Assembly (NCBI GenBank): GCA_946406145.1
Contig: CAMJJL010000019.1
Span: 1 to 36,614, forward strand
Direction: 5' to 3'
DNA from: an uncultured Clostridia bacterium
Lineage (GTDB): Bacteria; Bacillota; Clostridia; Oscillospirales; Acutalibacteraceae
DNA: 36,614 nucleotides
Made by a program: the position numbers and the translations under genes. This document shows positions 7,670 to 15,632 of this stretch, in pieces. The number at the start of each line of letters is the position of its first letter. Position 1 is the stretch's first letter. The notes beneath the pieces are model-generated. The model saw only the letters and a program-made list of their open reading frames with translations, was not told the origin of the DNA and did not search any database.

Positions 7670-7707
7670 CGCTCATGGCTCTTTGAAAAAGCCATGAGCG
7701 TTTTTTA
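7670..7707 (+). terminator. Rho-independent terminator of the CobW-type gene
   Basis: CGCTCATGGCT (7670-7680) pairs perfectly with AGCCATGAGCG (7690-7700), followed by six T. Confidence 0.92.
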
Positions 7708-7766
7708 TTGTAATGTATTTTGTTAGATGAAATTGATTCAGGTGTGGACGGAGTCCATCATTTAGG

Positions 7767-7837
7767 CTCGCTTTGGTAAAGGGAGCTGTCTGTGGAGCAG
7801 ACTGAGGGATTGCATCAAATTGTCTGAGCAAAGCGAG
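7767..7837. repeat. 71-bp imperfect palindromic element
   Basis: The ends CTCGCTTTG (7767-7775) and CAAAGCGAG (7829-7837) are inverted copies, and an inner GTCTG/CAGAC hairpin lies between them. The right end (GAGCAAAGCGAG) resembles GAGCGAAGCGAG found before the MBOAT and murG genes. It lies between the CobW terminator and the 3' end of the convergent HAD gene and is probably non-coding repeat DNA. Confidence 0.5.
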
Positions 7838-7843
7838 TAACCC

Positions 7844-8662
7844 TCATTTCTCATTAGTCACGATTCCCAATTCCTCCAGCGCTTTTGCGATACCGTCGCG
7901 GTCGCAGTCATCGGTGACGCGGTCAGCTGCCGCTTTGAGCGCGTCCTCGGCGTTGCCCATCGCGATGCCCGTTCCTGCGGCTTTGATCATAAAAATATCG
8001 TTGAAGCTGTCGCCGAAGGCAACCGCGTCGCGGATATCGATCCCTGCGTCATCGCATATTTTACGCAGACCCTCGCCCTTGTTCGCCTGTTTGGGCATCA
8101 CCTCGAGGAACCACGGCGCGGAAAGGTAGATATCCACTTCGTTGCCGAGAGCACGGAGCAGCTGCTGTTCCAGCTCCTTGAGCTCCTTCGGATCGCCTGC
8201 GATCAGGAATTTGTGGATATCCCAGTCGATGAAATTCGGCAGGTCATCCACCACATTCAGCGGCAGGCCGATCACATCACTCTCGATGTGGGTGTAGTCG
8301 TTGACCTTATTGTCGGCATAGATCTTCGCGCCCTTGTGCACCATAGTGGTGACGTTCGTCGGACGGAGAATGTCATAGACAGGCTTGATGTATTGGCTGT
8401 CAAGATAGCATTTGCCGATCAGCTCATCACGGCTGTTCATAATCGCGCCGCCGTTGAAGCCCATGTAATAGCCGCCGTAGCGGAAAACCTCCAATTGCTC
8501 GGCAAAGGGACGCACGCCGTAGGGGAGCCGTCCCGACGCCACCGCGACCTTGACCCCGTTTTCCTGCGCCTGCAGCAATGCCGCCTTGGTAATGGGGGAG
8601 ATCTCCTTTTTTCGGTTGAGTAAGGTGTCGTCGATATCGACCGCGATCAGCTTGTATTTCAT
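7844..8662 (-). CDS. Cof-type HAD-family phosphatase
   Basis: The product is 272 residues from the ATG at 8660-8662, chosen because AGAGG lies just upstream and the family N-terminus (MKYKLIAVDIDDTLLN) starts there; upstream in-frame codons are not conserved-looking. HAD motifs are DIDDTLLN (nucleophile and acid/base Asp pair), VASGRLPYG (motif II region), Lys in QANKGEGL, and GDSFNDIFMIKAAG (metal-binding motif IV). The size and C2-type cap insertion between motifs II and III place it in the Cof/YidA subgroup, which dephosphorylates sugar phosphates, flavin or PLP-type phosphates. The substrate cannot be told from sequence. It is monocistronic and convergent with the CobW-type gene. Confidence 0.92.
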   Translation of the reverse strand: MKYKLIAVDIDDTLLNRKKEISPITKAALLQAQENGVKVAVASGRLPYGVRPFAEQLEVFRYGGYYMGFNGGAIMNSRDELIGKCYLDSQYIKPVYDILRPTNVTTMVHKGAKIYADNKVNDYTHIESDVIGLPLNVVDDLPNFIDWDIHKFLIAGDPKELKELEQQLLRALGNEVDIYLSAPWFLEVMPKQANKGEGLRKICDDAGIDIRDAVAFGDSFNDIFMIKAAGTGIAMGNAEDALKAAADRVTDDCDRDGIAKALEELGIVTNEK

Positions 8663-8693
8663 AAGATACCTCTGTGATTCCGTGTTTAACCAT

Positions 8694-8722
8694 ACGTTAC
8701 CACAAAAAGTCGAAGATGGCAA
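8694..8722 (-). promoter_or_regulatory. Possible promoter of the HAD phosphatase gene
   Basis: On the minus strand TTGCCA (8717-8722), 17 bases and TAACGT (8694-8699) preceded by TGG. The -10 box is weak, but spacing and position (32 bases before the start) fit. Confidence 0.4.
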
Positions 8723-8741
8723 GTTATTTTGAAAAAGAGGA

Positions 8742-8872
8742 TTGTAGGGGTCGGCGCCCCCGACGACCCGAACGATTGACAAGACGTCATCATAACGCGA
8801 AGCAGATGAAACCTGCAGAGGATGGCGCTTGCGACATTCCGCAACGCGGCAAAATTCCTCGCCCTACGGCAA
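8742..8872. repeat. Degenerate MITE-like element, TTGTAGGG family
   Basis: It begins TTGTAGGGGTCGGCG, the same end as the elements at 15502 and 24656, and closes with CCCTACGGCAA, a damaged form of their CCCTACAA end. The length (131 bp) equals that of the 15502 element. An inner GCGACATTC segment resembles the 24656 element. The rest of 8663-9113 holds only the HAD promoter, AT-rich DNA and the next operon's promoter. Confidence 0.5.
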
Positions 8873-9003
8873 ACATCCCCGATTATTCCTCGTTTTCGCT
8901 TTAACGCATTACCGCATCAGCATGAAATTTGTACAATTTTTTTCGCTGTGTGATGGGCAGGATAAAAAATCTGTAAAAAATCCCGTGAATCCTGAAAAAT
9001 GGA

Positions 9004-9031
9004 TTGAATTTTTTCAAAAATGTATTATAAT
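9004..9031 (+). promoter_or_regulatory. Promoter of the aminoacyl-transfer operon
   Basis: TTGAAT (9004-9009), a 16-base spacer and TATAAT (9026-9031). The start codon lies 83 bases further on. No other strong promoter was found before the end of the operon at 15450. Confidence 0.65.
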
Positions 9032-9113
9032 GTTAAGTGTATTATTGTGGATAATTATGGATACCTGTATCTTGTATACAAATCCGAAAGTTTCATGAAA
9101 GGATGTGCTGAAT

Positions 9114-10619
9114 ATGCAGACATCGGTTCTCGAACGCTTAGACGCGAGTGCTTCGCGCTATGCGGACAAAGTGATGTTCAAAGATCCCGAGCGCAGCCTG
9201 ACCTTCGGTCAGTTCGATTCGCTCACGAAGTCGATCGGTACTTACCTTGCCGGCGTTACCAAGCCCGGCGATCCGGTCGCCGTTATGTCCGGCAGACATG
9301 TGTACACCCCGTCATGCTTTTTGGGCGCTGTCAGAGCAGGCTGCTTTTACGCGCCGATGGACGGCGATATGCCCAAGCAAAGACTCAACCAGATCCTCTC
9401 CGTCATCAAGGCGCCGAATCTGTTGGTGGATCAGGCACATCTCGAGATGGCAAAGGCTCTCGAATATGACGGCAACATCATCGTGATGGAAGAGATCATG
9501 GAGACTGCTCCCGATGAGGCGCTGCTCGCTGAGCGTGCCGCGACGCTGGTTTGCACCTCGCCGCTGTATGTGATCTTCACCTCCGGCTCTACCGGTAAGC
9601 CCAAGGGCGTCATCACCTCGCACCTCTCATTGATGACCTATATTGATTCTGTGTGCAAGGTGCTCGATATCAACGATACCGACATCATGGGTAACCAGAG
9701 TCCTCTTGATTATATCGCGGCTGTCCGTGACATTTACTTCCCCATCAGCAAGGGCGCTTCCACCTTTATCATCCCGAAGAATGAGTTCGCCGTACCGACC
9801 GAGCTGTTCGGTACGCTGAACCGTGAGAAGATCACCGCGCTGTGCTGGAGCGTCGCAGGCGTTGAGATCCCTGCAAAGCTGGGCGCTTTTGACGAGAGCA
9901 AGCCCGAATACCTCAAAAAGCTCTGCTTCTCCGGCTCGGTCATGCCCTGTAAGTACCTCAAGATCTGGCAGGAGCATCTGCCCGACGTCCTCTATGTCAA
10001 CCAGTACGGTCCCACCGAGTCTACCGCGTCCTGCACCTACTATGTGGTCAGGGACAAGGTCGATGACGATACCGTGCTCCCGATCGGTAAGCCGTATGAT
10101 AACTACAAGATCATGCTCCTCAATGACGACAATACGCCGACCCCCGACGGCGAGATCGGTCAGATCTGCGTCAGCGGCCCGATCCTGGCGCTGGGCTACT
10201 ACGGCAACCGAGAAGTTACTGACGAGTCCTTCCTCCAGAATCCGCTCAATCCGAACTACCGCGAGCTGATTTACAAGACCGGCGACCTCGGCAGATGGGG
10301 TGAGGACGGCAACCTGATGTTCCACGGTCGTATGGATCGCCAGATCAAGCATCTGGGTCACCGCATTGAGCTGGGCGAGATTGAAGAGACCGCTAAGCTC
10401 GTCGAGGGCGTCAAGGATTGCTGCGCGCTGTACAACAAGCCCAAGGCGACCTTGTACCTCTTCTACACCGGCGACGCGACCAGCAGAGATATCGTGCTCT
10501 ATTTCAGAGCCAACATGCCTGCCTTCATGGTGCCGCGTAAGCTCGTCAACCTCGAGGAGATGCCCACCCTGCCCAACGGCAAGCTGGATATGCAGGCGCT
10601 CAAGGCAATGTTCAAATAA
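9114..10619 (+). CDS. AMP-forming amino-acid:carrier-protein ligase (DltA-like adenylation enzyme)
   Basis: The product is 501 residues from ATG 9114; AAAGGA is ten bases upstream, whereas the in-frame GTG at 9105 would sit on top of it. All core adenylation motifs are present: the P-loop FTSGSTGKPKG (155-165), YGPTEST (298-304), YKTGDLGRW, GRMDRQIKHLGHRIELGEIE, and the catalytic Lys490 in LPNGKLD. The length fits DltA, a stand-alone adenylation enzyme that loads an amino acid onto a small carrier protein. The next gene encodes such a carrier. DltA uses D-alanine, but the decarboxylase in this operon argues for a different substrate, perhaps a dicarboxylic or diamino acid; this is inference. 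A MITE-like element begins right after the stop codon. Confidence 0.88.
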   Translation: MQTSVLERLDASASRYADKVMFKDPERSLTFGQFDSLTKSIGTYLAGVTKPGDPVAVMSGRHVYTPSCFLGAVRAGCFYAPMDGDMPKQRLNQILSVIKAPNLLVDQAHLEMAKALEYDGNIIVMEEIMETAPDEALLAERAATLVCTSPLYVIFTSGSTGKPKGVITSHLSLMTYIDSVCKVLDINDTDIMGNQSPLDYIAAVRDIYFPISKGASTFIIPKNEFAVPTELFGTLNREKITALCWSVAGVEIPAKLGAFDESKPEYLKKLCFSGSVMPCKYLKIWQEHLPDVLYVNQYGPTESTASCTYYVVRDKVDDDTVLPIGKPYDNYKIMLLNDDNTPTPDGEIGQICVSGPILALGYYGNREVTDESFLQNPLNPNYRELIYKTGDLGRWGEDGNLMFHGRMDRQIKHLGHRIELGEIEETAKLVEGVKDCCALYNKPKATLYLFYTGDATSRDIVLYFRANMPAFMVPRKLVNLEEMPTLPNGKLDMQALKAMFK

Positions 10620-10620
10620 T

Positions 10621-10780
10621 TGCCTTCCCCTTGAGGGGAAGGTGTCGCCGCCGGCTGAGGCGGTGACGGATGAGGTGGAAGCGTTTCCATCTCATGACAT
10701 TGATTGTTGTTTCGGAGAGGTATCCACCTCATCCGACCAATTCGCAAGCGGATTGCCCACCTTCCCCTCAAAGGGAAGGC
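10621..10780. mobile_element. MITE-like palindromic element between ligase and carrier-protein genes
   Basis: The ends TGCCTTCCCCTTGAGG... and ...TTTGAGGGGAAGG read as near-perfect 24-bp terminal inverted repeats (one mismatch), with an inner GGATGAGGTGG/CCACCTCATCC repeat. AATAAT flanks the element on both sides (10615-10620 and 10781-10786) and may be a target duplication, although it is low complexity. It contains no open reading frame worth calling. It has inserted at the ligase stop codon inside the operon and would form a long hairpin in the mRNA. Confidence 0.75.
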
Positions 10781-10840
10781 AAATAATCGTATATTACCAC
10801 AAGGTGATAAGATAAAATAATTCTAAAGGAGAAATTTATC

Positions 10841-11068
10841 ATGGATCAATTAATGAAAATCTTGCAGGAACTCAGACCCGACGTAGATTTTGAGAAAGAA
10901 ACCGCTCTGATCACCGACGGTATTCTCGATTCCTTCGATATCGTAGCGCTCGTAGGCGAGCTCAACGATGAGTTTGATATCGAGATCAAGCCGAACAATC
11001 TCGTTCCCGAAAACTTCAACTCCGCCAAGGCGATGATGGCGCTGATCGAGAAGCTGCAGGACGAATAA
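10841..11068 (+). CDS. Acyl/aminoacyl carrier protein (DltC-like)
   Basis: The product is 75 residues. The phosphopantetheine attachment site is Ser31 in GILDSFDIVAL, followed by the acidic helix II GELNDEFDIEI and a short C-terminal helix. This is the size and shape of DltC or of small stand-alone acyl carrier proteins. It would carry the amino acid activated by the upstream ligase as a thioester, requiring a holo-ACP synthase encoded elsewhere. AAAGGAG lies before the ATG. It follows the MITE-like element and precedes the decarboxylase by 80 bases that include a perfect 9-bp hairpin GCCTCCCTG/CAGGGAGGC (11094-11115) without a T-run. Confidence 0.9.
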   Translation: MDQLMKILQELRPDVDFEKETALITDGILDSFDIVALVGELNDEFDIEIKPNNLVPENFNSAKAMMALIEKLQDE

Positions 11069-11148
11069 TCTGTCGGCACACCATGACGAATCCGCCTCCC
11101 TGTTCTCAGGGAGGCAGAACGTTGCTATGTACAATATAAAGGAATAGT

Positions 11149-12339
11149 ATGATGAATATCAATAAATTACAGGAGCTCCTGCCTCAGGTCGGAACCCCTT
11201 CCTATATTTTTGATCTCGATCTGTTCGAAAAGCGTGCCGCATTAGTGAAGAAATACTTCGGCGATACGATCGGTCTGTGCTTTTCTATCAAAGCCAATCC
11301 GTTTTTGCTGGGCAGAATGCCCGAGCAGTTCGACAAGATCGAAGTTTGCTCTCCCGGTGAGCTGACGGTTTGTGAGCGCACCGGCGTCGATATGCGTACG
11401 ATTATCTTCTCAGGCGTCAACAAGGGCTACGCGGATGTAGAGCGTGCCGCAGACGATAACGTCGGTACCTTCACCGCCGAATCCCCTCTGCACCTCGAGC
11501 TGATCAACGACGCGGCTCTTCGCAGAGGCAAGGTGTTTGACCTGCTGCTGCGCGTGACCGATATCAAGGGCGGCAGCCAGTTCGGCATGAGCGAGGAATG
11601 TACCCTCGACATCATCCGCCGCCGCGATGAATATAAGGGCGTCAATATCGTCGGCCTGCACTACTTTACCGGTACGGCAAAGCGCAAAGCGAAACCCATC
11701 GAGCGAGAGTGCGATTACCTGATGGATCTGACCGCCCGCATCAAGAACGACCTCGGCTTTACCGTTGCGCGTATCGAATACGGTACGGGACTCGCGGTCG
11801 ACTACTTCTCCGACAATGCCGACGCTGAGGAAGAGGAGCGTCTTGCTTCGATCTCTCCGAAGCTGCAGGAGCTGGCTCAGGTCGCTGAGCTGACCGTCGA
11901 GATGGGTCGCTTCTTCGCGGCTCCCTGCGGTTATTATCTGACCAAGGTCGTGGATACCAAGACCAATTTTGATATCAATTACGCGATCGTGGACGGCGGC
12001 ATGAATCAGGTCAAGTACAACGGTCAGCTGCAGGGCATGCAGATCCCCGAGATCCTGCACCTTACCGACCGCAACAAGGCGGCGGATCAAAAGCCGTGGA
12101 CACTGTGCGGCTCTATCTGCACCACCGCGGATATTCTGGCGCGCAACGCGGAATTTGATGATCTGCAGATCGGCGACGTCCTCGTGTTCTGCCGCACCGG
12201 CGCTTACTCCTGCATGGAGGGTATCTCCACCTTCCTCAGCCGCGAAATGCCGGTCATCGCCGAATACAGTGAGAAAGAGGGTCTCAGGATCCTGCGCGAA
12301 ATGCTGTATTCCGACGAGTTCAATACACCAAAAAGATAA
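11149..12339 (+). CDS. Fold-type III PLP-dependent decarboxylase (group IV, LysA/BtrK-like)
   Basis: The product is 396 residues with tandem ATG codons at 11149 and 11152 after AAAGGA. Signatures of the alanine-racemase-fold decarboxylases are present: the PLP lysine Lys48 in CFSIKANP, CSPGELTVCERTG, GLHYFTGTAKR in place of the usual 'GlH.HiGS', EYGTGLAVDY in place of the glycine-rich phosphate loop, EMGRFFAAPCGYYLTKV, and the dimer-interface Cys324 in GSICTTAD followed by GAYSCMEG. These are the marks of diaminopimelate/ornithine-type decarboxylases, but the altered loops suggest a different substrate. Relatives such as BtrK (butirosin) and the exosortase-associated decarboxylases work next to a carrier protein. 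A role on an ACP-bound amino acid is therefore plausible. lysA itself is less likely given the context. Confidence 0.88.
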   Translation: MMNINKLQELLPQVGTPSYIFDLDLFEKRAALVKKYFGDTIGLCFSIKANPFLLGRMPEQFDKIEVCSPGELTVCERTGVDMRTIIFSGVNKGYADVERAADDNVGTFTAESPLHLELINDAALRRGKVFDLLLRVTDIKGGSQFGMSEECTLDIIRRRDEYKGVNIVGLHYFTGTAKRKAKPIERECDYLMDLTARIKNDLGFTVARIEYGTGLAVDYFSDNADAEEEERLASISPKLQELAQVAELTVEMGRFFAAPCGYYLTKVVDTKTNFDINYAIVDGGMNQVKYNGQLQGMQIPEILHLTDRNKAADQKPWTLCGSICTTADILARNAEFDDLQIGDVLVFCRTGAYSCMEGISTFLSREMPVIAEYSEKEGLRILREMLYSDEFNTPKR

Positions 12340-12421
12340 TCAAATCGGAGAAAGGATAACGGAGAACTGAGAACGGATAAAAGACCGCTGAGCAGCTGCA
12401 ATACTGAAAATAGTATTGATT

Positions 12422-12474
12422 GAGCGAAGCGAGATACCGCCACCATTCACCATTCACCGTTCACCATTCACCGG
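12422..12474. repeat. GAGCGAAGCGAGA box plus four CACCRTT heptamers (copy 1)
   Basis: GAGCGAAGCGAGA (12422-12434) is followed by CACCATT, CACCATT, CACCGTT, CACCATT in tandem (12441-12468) and a partial unit. The same composite lies before murG (23459-23510). The array ends 19 bases before the MBOAT start codon. Just upstream is an AATACT/AGTATT inverted repeat (12400-12417). Confidence 0.85.
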
Positions 12475-12487
12475 ATTAAGGTTCATT

Positions 12488-14119
12488 ATGACTTATACAT
12501 CAATCAATTTCATTTTCTTTGTGCTGGCGACCGCGCTGATCTACTTCATCCTGCCGTGGAAGAAGTATCGCTGGACGGTGCTCCTCGCCGCGAGTGCGAT
12601 CTTCTATTGCCTCGCAAGCTACAAGTACGCCGTATTCATCCTGTTTACGGCGCTGAGCACCCTGCTCATCGGCTTGTGGCTGGACAAGGTAAACACGAGC
12701 TCCAAGGCGCTCCTCAAATCGAAGAAGGGCGAATGGGATCGCGAACAAAAGAAAGCGTTCAAAAATAAGCTGAAGGTCAAGAAACGCTGGATCATGGCGC
12801 TGTGCCTGATCCTCAACTTCGGTATCCTGGCTTTCTTAAAGTATTATAACTTCTTTGCCGGTTCCCTGAACGACATCCTCGGCTCGATGCGCATCGACTT
12901 TTCGGCTCCTACCTTAAAGCTCTTTTTACCGCTGGGTATCTCGTTCTACACCTTCCAGAGCATGGGCTATATCGTGGACGTCTACCGCGAGAAGGTCAAG
13001 CCGCAGACCAACCCCTTCAAGTTCCTGCTGTTTGTCTCCTTCTTTCCGCAGATCATCCAGGGTCCGATCAGCAACTATTCGCAGCTCGGTCATCAGCTCT
13101 TTGAGGGTCATGACTTTGACTTCACCCGTTTCAAATACGGTTCTCAGCTGATTTTATGGGGCTTCTTCAAGAAGCTGGTCATCGCCGACAGAGCGGTCGT
13201 GGCGATCAATACCGTCACCGCTACCGCGCAGGGCTACAATAAGTATTCCGGCACGACGCTGACCTTTACCATCCTGCTCTACGCGTTCCAGCTGTACGCC
13301 GACTTCTCGGGCGGTATCGATATCTCCCGCGGTGTGGCACAGCTCTTCGGCATCGATCTGATCGACAACTTCAAACGTCCGTACTTCTCAAAGAGCATCA
13401 ATGAATACTGGCGCAGATGGCATATCTCGCTCGGCGCGTGGATGAAGGATTACATCTTCAATCCGCTGGCGATCAGCTCGGCGTTTCTCAACGCGAGCAA
13501 GAAGATGCGCGGCACCAAGTTCGGCAAGACCAAAGCCGGCGCGCATATCGCCAAGGTGCTGCCCACCGCCTTTGCTTCGCTGATCGTCTTTTTGGTCGTC
13601 GGTATCTGGCACGGCGCGAATTATAAATATGTCGCGTTTGGCGTCTGGAACGGCGGTATCATCATGCTGTCGATCTTAATGCAGCCGCTGTTTGACGCCG
13701 TGACCGACAAGCTGCATATCAACCGCGGGAACTTCTTCTTCCGCCTGTTCCAGATGATCCGTACCTTTATCGTGGTACTCGTCGGCTATGTCTTTGATGT
13801 AGCGCCCTCGTTCAATCAGGGCATGATGACCATCGGCCGCTTCTTCACCGACCAGAGCATTGAGCGCGGCAGAGCGGAGATCTTCAAGCTCGGTCTGGAC
13901 TGGAAGGATTATGTGCTGCTGCTGGTATGCGTGGTCGTGATCTGGTCTGTCAGCATGATCCAGGAAAAGCATTCCGATACCACGATCCGCGAGATGCTGG
14001 ACAAAAAGCCCTTCATTCTGCGCTGGCTGGTATTCTTCTTCCTGATAATGGCGGTCATCATCTTCGGTATCTACGGCTCCGGCTACGCTGCATCCGACTT
14101 TGTCTATATGCAGTTCTGA
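12488..14119 (+). CDS. MBOAT-family O-acyltransferase (DltB/AlgI-like)
   Basis: The product is 543 residues from ATG 12488, where the hydrophobic N-terminus begins and TTAAGG lies upstream; the frame remains open into the heptamer repeat before it, which is not counted as coding. Ten or more membrane helices are evident. MBOAT landmarks are FPQIIQGPISNYSQL, RRWHISLGAWMKDYIFNPL (His312) and GIWHGANYKYVAFG with the likely catalytic His375. DltB is usually near 400 residues; this length and sequence style are closer to AlgI, the alginate O-acetyltransferase channel. These proteins pass an acyl group from a cytoplasmic donor to an acceptor outside. Here the donor would be the carrier protein upstream and the partner the SGNH protein downstream. 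Confidence 0.92.
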   Translation: MTYTSINFIFFVLATALIYFILPWKKYRWTVLLAASAIFYCLASYKYAVFILFTALSTLLIGLWLDKVNTSSKALLKSKKGEWDREQKKAFKNKLKVKKRWIMALCLILNFGILAFLKYYNFFAGSLNDILGSMRIDFSAPTLKLFLPLGISFYTFQSMGYIVDVYREKVKPQTNPFKFLLFVSFFPQIIQGPISNYSQLGHQLFEGHDFDFTRFKYGSQLILWGFFKKLVIADRAVVAINTVTATAQGYNKYSGTTLTFTILLYAFQLYADFSGGIDISRGVAQLFGIDLIDNFKRPYFSKSINEYWRRWHISLGAWMKDYIFNPLAISSAFLNASKKMRGTKFGKTKAGAHIAKVLPTAFASLIVFLVVGIWHGANYKYVAFGVWNGGIIMLSILMQPLFDAVTDKLHINRGNFFFRLFQMIRTFIVVLVGYVFDVAPSFNQGMMTIGRFFTDQSIERGRAEIFKLGLDWKDYVLLLVCVVVIWSVSMIQEKHSDTTIREMLDKKPFILRWLVFFFLIMAVIIFGIYGSGYAASDFVYMQF

Positions 14120-14180
14120 CGGACAACGCAGTGCTGTGCTCATCCGCCTAAGTATGATGTATGGAATATGAGGCAAACCT

Positions 14181-15401
14181 ATGAAAAAGAAACTTTATAT
14201 CACGCGCGGTCTGAAGCTGCTGTCCTTCGGACTCGCGGTGGTTTTATTAACTCTACTGCTTCAGACCTTTTTGCTGAAGCGTATCGATAACAATACGATG
14301 CGTATGGAGGCGTTCTATCTCGAGGAGAAGAACACCGTCGACGCGGTTCTGATCGGCGCGAGCGACGTCTACGCCGGCTATTCCGCTCCCTACGCGTATG
14401 AAAAATACGGCTACACCAGCTATCCCTACGCGACCCAGAGCTCTCCGGCGAACATCGTTCTGCCGCAGATCAAGGAGGTTCTGAAGTACCAGAACCCCAA
14501 GATGGTCATCGTAGAGATCAACGCGTTCCTGTACAGAGACAGTGAGCTGCCCAATGAGGCGAGCGCGCGTATGTTCGCGGATAACGTGCCCAGAGACAGT
14601 ATCTGGCGTGATTATCTCAAGGACGCGATCCCCGAGGATAAGCAGATCGAGTATTATCTGCCGATCATCAAGTACCACAGCTCGTGGAACGAGTATCCGT
14701 GGAAGATCAAGTATCTCAACGCGGAGCTCGGACTCAAGCAGAGGGGGTATTCCTTATTCCGCGGTTACAAGACCGTTGCCAACGAGTTCCATTGTACGAC
14801 AAAGATTTATAACGATGAGATCAAGGATAAAAACGACACCCTGCCCTTGGCGGTCAACGGTGAACGTTATCTGAGGCAGACGCTGGAGTATCTCAAGGAC
14901 AATAACATCACCAACGTGATGTTCATGCGATTCCCTCATATCGTTTCCGATTCCGCATACAACCGCTTCAAGCGCTGTAATGAGGCAGCGAGGATCATCG
15001 AGAGCTACGGCTACGATTTCGTCAACCTCGAGCGCCACGGCGACTGGGCAGGCATCGACGTCAACACGGATTACTACAACTGGGATCATCTGAACATCTA
15101 CGGCTCCGAGAAGGTCACCGACTATGTTGCCAATATGCTGCAGACAAAGTACGGCATTACCAAGACCGAGCTGACAGATAAGCAGGTAGCCGAATGGAAT
15201 GATTCGGTCAACTACTATCATATGATCTACAATTACAGCCAGGAGATGATCAAACGCCGTCTGGAGCTGGGTAAGACCGGCAACGGCGGTACGACCGTAT
15301 CCGAGGATGAAAAGAGTATCAACACCATCAAGCAGTACGCGCGTAATCACCCCGGGGAGGGTAAGTATGAAGTGATTCTCGATGATGAGGAAGAATCATA
15401 A
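14181..15401 (+). CDS. Membrane-anchored SGNH-type protein (DltD/AlgJ-like)
   Basis: The product is 406 residues. One N-terminal membrane helix (about 11-33) is followed by an extracytoplasmic domain. The nucleophile motif is GASDVYAGYS (Ser61, as in the GxSD/E blocks of DltD and AlgJ/AlgX), and the C-terminal Asp302-His303 pair lies in YNWDHLNIYGSEK. This completes an SGNH catalytic set. Such proteins partner an MBOAT to move the acyl group onto the final polymer. The tail (about 350-406) is charged and low complexity. The start ATG follows GAGG. It is the last gene of the operon and is followed by a hairpin terminator. The acceptor polymer, whether teichoic acid or another surface glycan, is not revealed by the sequence. 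Confidence 0.88.
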   Translation: MKKKLYITRGLKLLSFGLAVVLLTLLLQTFLLKRIDNNTMRMEAFYLEEKNTVDAVLIGASDVYAGYSAPYAYEKYGYTSYPYATQSSPANIVLPQIKEVLKYQNPKMVIVEINAFLYRDSELPNEASARMFADNVPRDSIWRDYLKDAIPEDKQIEYYLPIIKYHSSWNEYPWKIKYLNAELGLKQRGYSLFRGYKTVANEFHCTTKIYNDEIKDKNDTLPLAVNGERYLRQTLEYLKDNNITNVMFMRFPHIVSDSAYNRFKRCNEAARIIESYGYDFVNLERHGDWAGIDVNTDYYNWDHLNIYGSEKVTDYVANMLQTKYGITKTELTDKQVAEWNDSVNYYHMIYNYSQEMIKRRLELGKTGNGGTTVSEDEKSINTIKQYARNHPGEGKYEVILDDEEES

Positions 15402-15417
15402 GAATATCGATCAAGCC

Positions 15418-15450
15418 AAGGCTCTCGCAGAAATGCGGGGGCCTTAATTA
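15418..15450 (+). terminator. Hairpin terminator of the aminoacyl-transfer operon
   Basis: AAGGCTCTCGCA (15418-15429), a GAAA tetraloop and TGCGGGGGCCTT (15434-15445) form a 12-bp stem with G-U pairs. The T-run after it is poor (AATTAAT), so termination may be partial. Confidence 0.65.
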
Positions 15451-15452
15451 AT

Positions 15453-15480
15453 GAGGAGTGAGGAGTGAGGAGTGAGGAGT
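15453..15480. repeat. Four tandem GAGGAGT heptamers
   Basis: Four perfect head-to-tail copies of a 7-bp unit follow the operon terminator. Three other four-copy heptamer arrays with different units lie at 12441, 23386 and 23478. Confidence 0.9.
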
Positions 15481-15501
15481 TGCCGAACGCTGAAACGTTT
15501 A

Positions 15502-15632
15502 TTGTAGGGTACGGCGCTTGCCGACTTACCGAGAATGACGGGTGTTTCTTGTATCGAAAACGTCAGATAGGAAATAAACGATCCAGCCATGCGGTACGTC
15601 GAACACGCGTGTTCAAATGCCGTACCCTACAA
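15502..15632. mobile_element. MITE-like element, TTGTAGGG family (131 bp)
   Basis: Perfect 14-bp terminal inverted repeats, TTGTAGGGTACGGC and GCCGTACCCTACAA, bound a short non-coding interior. Short reading frames across it do not look like genes. No target duplication is evident (TTA against ATC). The rest of 15402-15910 holds the terminator, the heptamer array, about 170 bases with no recognisable feature, and the dcw promoter. Confidence 0.8.

Noticed and set aside
8674..9098. Short plus-strand frames between the HAD gene and the ligase gene
   Set aside because: They overlap a degraded repeat element and the ligase promoter and lack start signals.
12416..12487. N-terminal extension of the MBOAT protein into the heptamer repeat
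   Set aside because: The translated repeat is low complexity, there is no ribosome site before it, and the hydrophobic N-terminus begins at ATG 12488 after TTAAGG.
9114..15401. Calling the operon dltA-C-B-D outright
   Set aside because: The inserted decarboxylase and the AlgI/AlgJ-like features make D-alanine transfer uncertain, so gene symbols were left empty.
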